A stretch of 18,002 bases of DNA from CAZILN01 sp964540005 (GTDB lineage Bacteria; Bacteroidota; Bacteroidia; Bacteroidales; SM23-62), in the NCBI GenBank assembly GCA_964540005.1, contig CAZILN010000264.1, positions 1-18,002 of the forward strand, read 5' to 3'. The notes below the pieces were generated by a model. That model searched no databases. It was not told where the DNA came from and saw only the letters and a list, made by a program, of their open reading frames with translations. Numbering within the stretch: position 1 is the stretch's first letter; every line of letters begins with the position of its first letter. Of this stretch, positions 14,480-18,002 are shown piece after piece. Position numbers and translations under genes: made by a program.

Positions 14480-16633
14480 ATGAAGGCTCTCATTTCATTC
14501 GTTCTGTTACTCATCGGTCTAAATCTTACAGCACAACAGGTTATCAAAGGAACTATCAGCGATGAACGCGGCAACCCCCTGACCGGGGCCAATGTTTTCT
14601 TGCAGGGAACCTATGAGGGGGCCACTACCGATACTGCAGGTGCCTTCAGAATAACAAGCAGCTTAACAGGAGAATATTTTCTGGTTGTAAGGTATTTAGG
14701 ATATCAGCAGTATCATGAGGAGCTTATGCTGGGCGGGACAAAAACGCTTGAATTCAATATCAGGATGAAACTGGAACAAACGAATATTCAGGAGGTATAT
14801 ATTTCAGCCGGTTCCTTTGAGGCAGGCGACAGGAAAAAAGGGGTTGTGCTCAGTTCCTATGATATCTCCACAACTGCAGGGGCCCTTGGTGATATTGCCG
14901 GGGCCATGAATACTCTCCCCGGAACCATGAGGGTTGGTGATGAGGGCGCGCTCTTTGTGCGTGGGGGGGATAAGCATGAGACCAGGACACTGATAGATGG
15001 TATGCTGGTTGAAAAGCCATACACGGCAAAGAACACGGATTTCCCGGTACGAAGCCGGTTTTCTCCACTCCATTTTAACGGTACCCTCTTCAGTACGGGT
15101 GGATATTCAGCAGAGTATGGCCAGGCGCTGTCATCGGTACTCCTGCTTACCACTAACAGTTCTGAATCGGATGACCTGGCCAGTGTATCCTTACATAATG
15201 TGGGTACAGGCCTGAACCTGGCAAGGAGCTTTGAGAAAACCACCCTTAGCTCTGCTTCGAGCTATAGTAATATGTGGCCGTATTACAGCCTGTTTAAATC
15301 GGATGTCAGGTGGGATAAGAAGCCTTCCGCATTCGATCAGACAGTTACCCTGCGGCAAAGAGTGGGTGAGGACGGCTTATTAAAACTATTCGGAACATAT
15401 AACTACAGCAGCAGCAGCCTGTTCTATCCTTCCCTCGCCGGTACCCTGAGGGATGATCACATTGATCTGAGGAATCACAATGCCTTTATAAAGACCACGT
15501 ACAATGACCAGCTTAATGAGAAATGGTTGCTGAAGGCAGGATGGGCCATGAACCTGGATGATGAGGCAACAGGTATTAATGATGATCTATTGCAAAAACG
15601 CCTTAAGGGGATGCAGACAAAACTGGCCTTCTATGGGGATATCTTTCCTTTTGCCAGGCTTAAAATCGGTACCGATTACAGCTTCCATTCTTTCAGGCAG
15701 GATTACCTGCAGGATGAGAGTGGTTCAGAGTATAGATGGGATGCGGATCCATCTCTTTTTTCTGCATTCGCAGAGTCAGAATTTTCTGTGAAGGGAAAAC
15801 TTGCCCTGCGCCTGGGTGCACGGATGGAACATGCAGGCGGATCAGGCGAGTCAACCATATCTCCCAGGCTTTCCCTGGCTTATAATACAGGCAAAAACGG
15901 CCAGGTATCCTTTGCTTACGGAGAGTTCAGTCAGTTGCCGGATGATCAGTACCTGATGTACTCGCCCGGACTGAAGATGGAACGGGCCAGGCATGTCATG
16001 CTGAATTACCAGTACCAGAAATCAGGACGGGTATTCAGGACAGAGGCTTATCTGAAGGATTACAGCCGGCTGGTAACTTTTGATTCGCTCTACAGTTTTA
16101 TGCCTGAAGATTATGGGAATGCAGGGCAAGGATTTGCAAACGGTATCGATATCTTTTACCGCGACAAAACCACCTTTAAAAATGGTGATTTCTGGGTGTC
16201 CTATTCATGGATTGATTCCAAACGCATTTATCATGAGTATGAAAGCTGGCAGGTACCCGGGTATGTAACAGCCCATAACCTTTCGGTAGTCTACCGGCAG
16301 TATTTCGAATCATTGCAGAGCTTTGCAGGATTCAGCTATTCATTTGCCAGTGGACGGCCCTATTATGACCCCAATTATTCCTCCGGGCGGATGTTGCTGA
16401 CGCCTGCATACAACGACCTGAGCATTAATCTCCTTCGAATAACTCGTATATTCGGGAAATTTGCTGCCCTTCACTGTGTGGTCAATAATATCCTGGGTTT
16501 TAATAATGTATTTGGCTACCGTTATAACGACCAGACCGATGAGAACGGATATTATGTATCTATGCCAATAAAGCCACCCCAGAAGAGGTTCGTGGTAGTG
16601 GGTGTAGTATTGTTATTGGATGATCCCATGTAA
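14480..16633 (+). CDS. TonB-dependent receptor with carboxypeptidase-regulatory-like domain
   Basis: This 717-residue outer-membrane protein has a signal peptide (1-18, cut after LTA) and an N-terminal carboxypeptidase-D-regulatory-like beta-sandwich (about 20-100, VIKGTISDERGNPLTGANVFL...DTAGAFRI). The plug domain (about 125-225) contains ALFVRGGDKHETRTLIDGM and GGYSAEYGQALSSVL, both typical of TonB receptors. The remainder is a beta-barrel with many aromatic strands. It is considerably shorter than SusC-type glycan importers and has no SusD neighbour, so its ligand is more likely a small molecule, metal complex or peptide; this is inference. No TonB box can be pinned down. The final strand ends VVVGVVLLLDDPM, without the common terminal aromatic residue. 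It is followed after 45 bases by the small periplasmic protein and then the kinase gene. Confidence 0.92.
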   Translation: MKALISFVLLLIGLNLTAQQVIKGTISDERGNPLTGANVFLQGTYEGATTDTAGAFRITSSLTGEYFLVVRYLGYQQYHEELMLGGTKTLEFNIRMKLEQTNIQEVYISAGSFEAGDRKKGVVLSSYDISTTAGALGDIAGAMNTLPGTMRVGDEGALFVRGGDKHETRTLIDGMLVEKPYTAKNTDFPVRSRFSPLHFNGTLFSTGGYSAEYGQALSSVLLLTTNSSESDDLASVSLHNVGTGLNLARSFEKTTLSSASSYSNMWPYYSLFKSDVRWDKKPSAFDQTVTLRQRVGEDGLLKLFGTYNYSSSSLFYPSLAGTLRDDHIDLRNHNAFIKTTYNDQLNEKWLLKAGWAMNLDDEATGINDDLLQKRLKGMQTKLAFYGDIFPFARLKIGTDYSFHSFRQDYLQDESGSEYRWDADPSLFSAFAESEFSVKGKLALRLGARMEHAGGSGESTISPRLSLAYNTGKNGQVSFAYGEFSQLPDDQYLMYSPGLKMERARHVMLNYQYQKSGRVFRTEAYLKDYSRLVTFDSLYSFMPEDYGNAGQGFANGIDIFYRDKTTFKNGDFWVSYSWIDSKRIYHEYESWQVPGYVTAHNLSVVYRQYFESLQSFAGFSYSFASGRPYYDPNYSSGRMLLTPAYNDLSINLLRITRIFGKFAALHCVVNNILGFNNVFGYRYNDQTDENGYYVSMPIKPPQKRFVVVGVVLLLDDPM

Positions 16634-16678
16634 AACATATACTGAAACAGATTGTAGTATTAATTAAATTTTAGAAAA

Positions 16679-17326
16679 ATGAAAACACTTATTGTATCGA
16701 TTTTATTAACGGGCTCTGTTGCACTTACAACAGCCAGTGCCCAGTATGTAGCAAAAATGAAGGAAACAATGCAGTTGATGGATCTATGCCAGACCCTGGA
16801 AGAATACCAGGAAGCTGCCAATACATTTGAAGTAATAGGAATGGCTGAAAAGGACAAATGGCAGCCTTTTTATTACAGTGCACTGATATACGGAATCATG
16901 AGCATGCAGGCTACTGATTATGAACAAAAAGACCTGTATGCCGAAAAAGCAGAGTCAGCAATCGGCAGCGGACTGGAGATCAGTCCGGATGAATCGGAAT
17001 TTTTTGTACTGAAAGCTTTTACCTATTATGCCATGATACAGGTTGATCCCATGACAAGGGGAATGGAATATATGGGGTTGGCTGACGCAGCCCTTGCAAA
17101 GGCAGAAGCGCTTAATCCTGATAATCCCAGGGTATATTATCTGCGTGCGCAGGCTGCTTTCAATATGCCTGTGGAATTTGGCGGTGGGCCCCAGGCTGCT
17201 TTGCCCATACTGAAAAAGGCAAAAGAAAAGTATGATAATGAGGATCTTACCGATGAGCTGCATCCTCATTGGGGGAATGAGGATATTAACCAGATGCTGG
17301 AACAAATTGCAGCCGGGGAAGAATAA
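16679..17326 (+). CDS. Periplasmic TPR-like repeat protein of unknown function
   Basis: The 215-residue product has a clear signal peptide (MKTLIVSILLTGSVALTTASAQ). The rest is helical with TPR-like helix pairs: an YAEKAESAIGSGLEISPDESEFFVLKAFT stretch and an ADAALAKAEALNPDNPRVYYLRAQAAF stretch each fit the A-x-x-x-[L/P]-x-[NP] TPR spacing, and GGPQAALPILKKAKEKY begins another. Two to four repeats are likely. The tail is acidic (NEDINQMLEQIAAGEE). It should be soluble in the periplasm and act as a protein-protein adaptor. I cannot name a family. It lies 45 bases after the receptor and 56 bases before the kinase, same strand, so an operon is probable. An A/T-rich leader precedes the ATG, without a clear Shine-Dalgarno. 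Confidence 0.78.
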   Translation: MKTLIVSILLTGSVALTTASAQYVAKMKETMQLMDLCQTLEEYQEAANTFEVIGMAEKDKWQPFYYSALIYGIMSMQATDYEQKDLYAEKAESAIGSGLEISPDESEFFVLKAFTYYAMIQVDPMTRGMEYMGLADAALAKAEALNPDNPRVYYLRAQAAFNMPVEFGGGPQAALPILKKAKEKYDNEDLTDELHPHWGNEDINQMLEQIAAGEE

Positions 17327-17382
17327 TTTTTCCTGTTTCTGCATTTTCTTGCTTATTTTACTGTTCCAAAACAAGTCATTAC

Positions 17383-18002
17383 ATGTCTGCGAAGCAAGCC
17401 CGGCGTCTTAGTAAATTATGGGAATCAGTAATTATATTATTTTCCCTTCTTGTAATGGGGAATCTTATAATCCTGATTGTATCACCGGACAGGAATCTGG
17501 ATAATTTCATAATGGGATCTGTTTACTCCCTGGGATGTGGTTATCTGCTTTATAAAGGCTTTGAATTTGTTGGTAAAAAACTCGATAAGGAGTTACCCTG
17601 GCTGCAAAACCCCCTTAAGAGATTGTTTGTGGGACTTGCTTGGCAGATATCATTATTGGTGGTTGTGGTTTTTCTTGCCAGTCTTAGTCTTGTGTTCATA
17701 ATACCTGAAGAATTCAATCTCCAGTTTTTATATGCACAATCGAAAACCTCTTTCCTGATTGGCATGACCTGCATGATTTTGGCGACCTTGAGTGTTAATG
17801 CCATTCACTTTTTCATTAAATGGAAACAGGCTGCCGTGAATGAGGAACAATTGAAAAGGGAAGCACTTTCGCTGCAATTTGATGCCTTAAAAAACCAGGT
17901 AAACCCCCATTTCCTGTTTAACAGTCTCAGTGCCCTGACAACGATGATCAGGAATGACCAGGAAAAAGCCATTCAATTTGTGGATCATTTGTCCTCTGTA
18001 TA
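17383..18002 (+). CDS. Sensor histidine kinase (LytS/YehU type), N-terminal part
   Basis: The frame opens at ATG 17383 and runs off the right edge, giving 206 residues. Hydrophobic segments at about 14-33, 43-60, 84-107 and 122-144 form an integral membrane sensor with little periplasmic exposure. A linker with coiled-coil character (WKQAAVNEEQLKREALSLQ) leads into ALKNQVNPHFLFNSLSALTTMI, the H-box of the His_kinase (PF06580) class; the phosphorylated histidine is H176. The ATPase domain lies outside the window. Kinases of this type normally signal to a LytTR response regulator, usually the next gene. Its position after the receptor and repeat protein suggests a module that senses what the receptor imports or binds (inference). 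The start ATG has an A/T-rich leader and no Shine-Dalgarno. Confidence 0.9.
   Translation, partial: MSAKQARRLSKLWESVIILFSLLVMGNLIILIVSPDRNLDNFIMGSVYSLGCGYLLYKGFEFVGKKLDKELPWLQNPLKRLFVGLAWQISLLVVVVFLASLSLVFIIPEEFNLQFLYAQSKTSFLIGMTCMILATLSVNAIHFFIKWKQAAVNEEQLKREALSLQFDALKNQVNPHFLFNSLSALTTMIRNDQEKAIQFVDHLSSV

Noticed and set aside
17326..17382. Terminator between the repeat protein and the kinase gene
   Set aside because: GGAA/TTCC around 17316-17334 is too short and falls partly in the coding end; no real hairpin, so an operon is the simpler reading.
1..18002. Defence system, prophage, insertion sequence or CRISPR array
   Set aside because: No transposase, integrase, phage structural gene, regular repeat-spacer pattern or known defence domain was seen on either strand.

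Overview
The window looks like ordinary chromosome from a Bacteroidetes bacterium, probably an environmental or marine Bacteroidales/Marinilabiliales-type lineage. This rests on gene content, not on a marker gene: a TonB-dependent receptor with an N-terminal carboxypeptidase-regulatory-like domain, a lipoprotein glycosidase, a Tat-exported Gfo/Idh/MocA oxidoreductase and a LytS/YehU-type histidine kinase. Starts lack clear Shine-Dalgarno sequences and are preceded by A/T-rich tracts. Several promoters match the Bacteroidetes sigma-ABfr -7 element TAnnTTTG. Nearly all of the window is coding; no gap exceeds 300 bases, and I see no tRNA, rRNA, CRISPR array or insertion sequence.

Layout. (1) 1-329: the 3' end of a fumarylacetoacetate-hydrolase-family gene on +, closed by a strong hairpin-plus-T8 terminator at 358-390. 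(2) 411-7054: a leftward block, read from right to left: an NfeD-type membrane serine protease; a GNAT acetyltransferase fused in frame to a secreted CAP domain (ATGA overlap with NfeD); pyruvate kinase with its own -7 element; an HD-domain phosphohydrolase; and a secreted M14 zinc carboxypeptidase that overlaps the HD gene. (3) 7184-11321: a rightward operon purB - MsbA-like ABC transporter - glycosyltransferase, with joins of -1 and +2 bases. It ends in a perfect 15-bp palindrome whose loop holds the glycosyltransferase stop codon. (4) 11344-14329: a divergent pair, a lipoprotein glycoside hydrolase (-) and a Tat-signal Gfo/Idh/MocA oxidoreductase (+), sharing 115 bases with back-to-back promoters. 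(5) 14480-18002: a TonB-dependent receptor, a small periplasmic repeat protein and the start of a sensor histidine kinase, all on +.

How the genes may work together (inference): NfeD and the GNAT-CAP protein form a translationally coupled pair. The ABC exporter and glycosyltransferase probably serve envelope glycolipid or polysaccharide assembly, with purB as a housekeeping passenger. The divergent pair suggests periplasmic or surface handling of a glycoside. The last three genes look like an outer-membrane receptor/periplasmic protein/kinase module without SusD. The most unusual objects are the GNAT-signal peptide-CAP fusion, the GATC-rich palindrome containing a stop codon, and the M14 gene whose only ATG lies inside the preceding gene. 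I did not find anything that clearly amounts to a complete new defence or mobile system.
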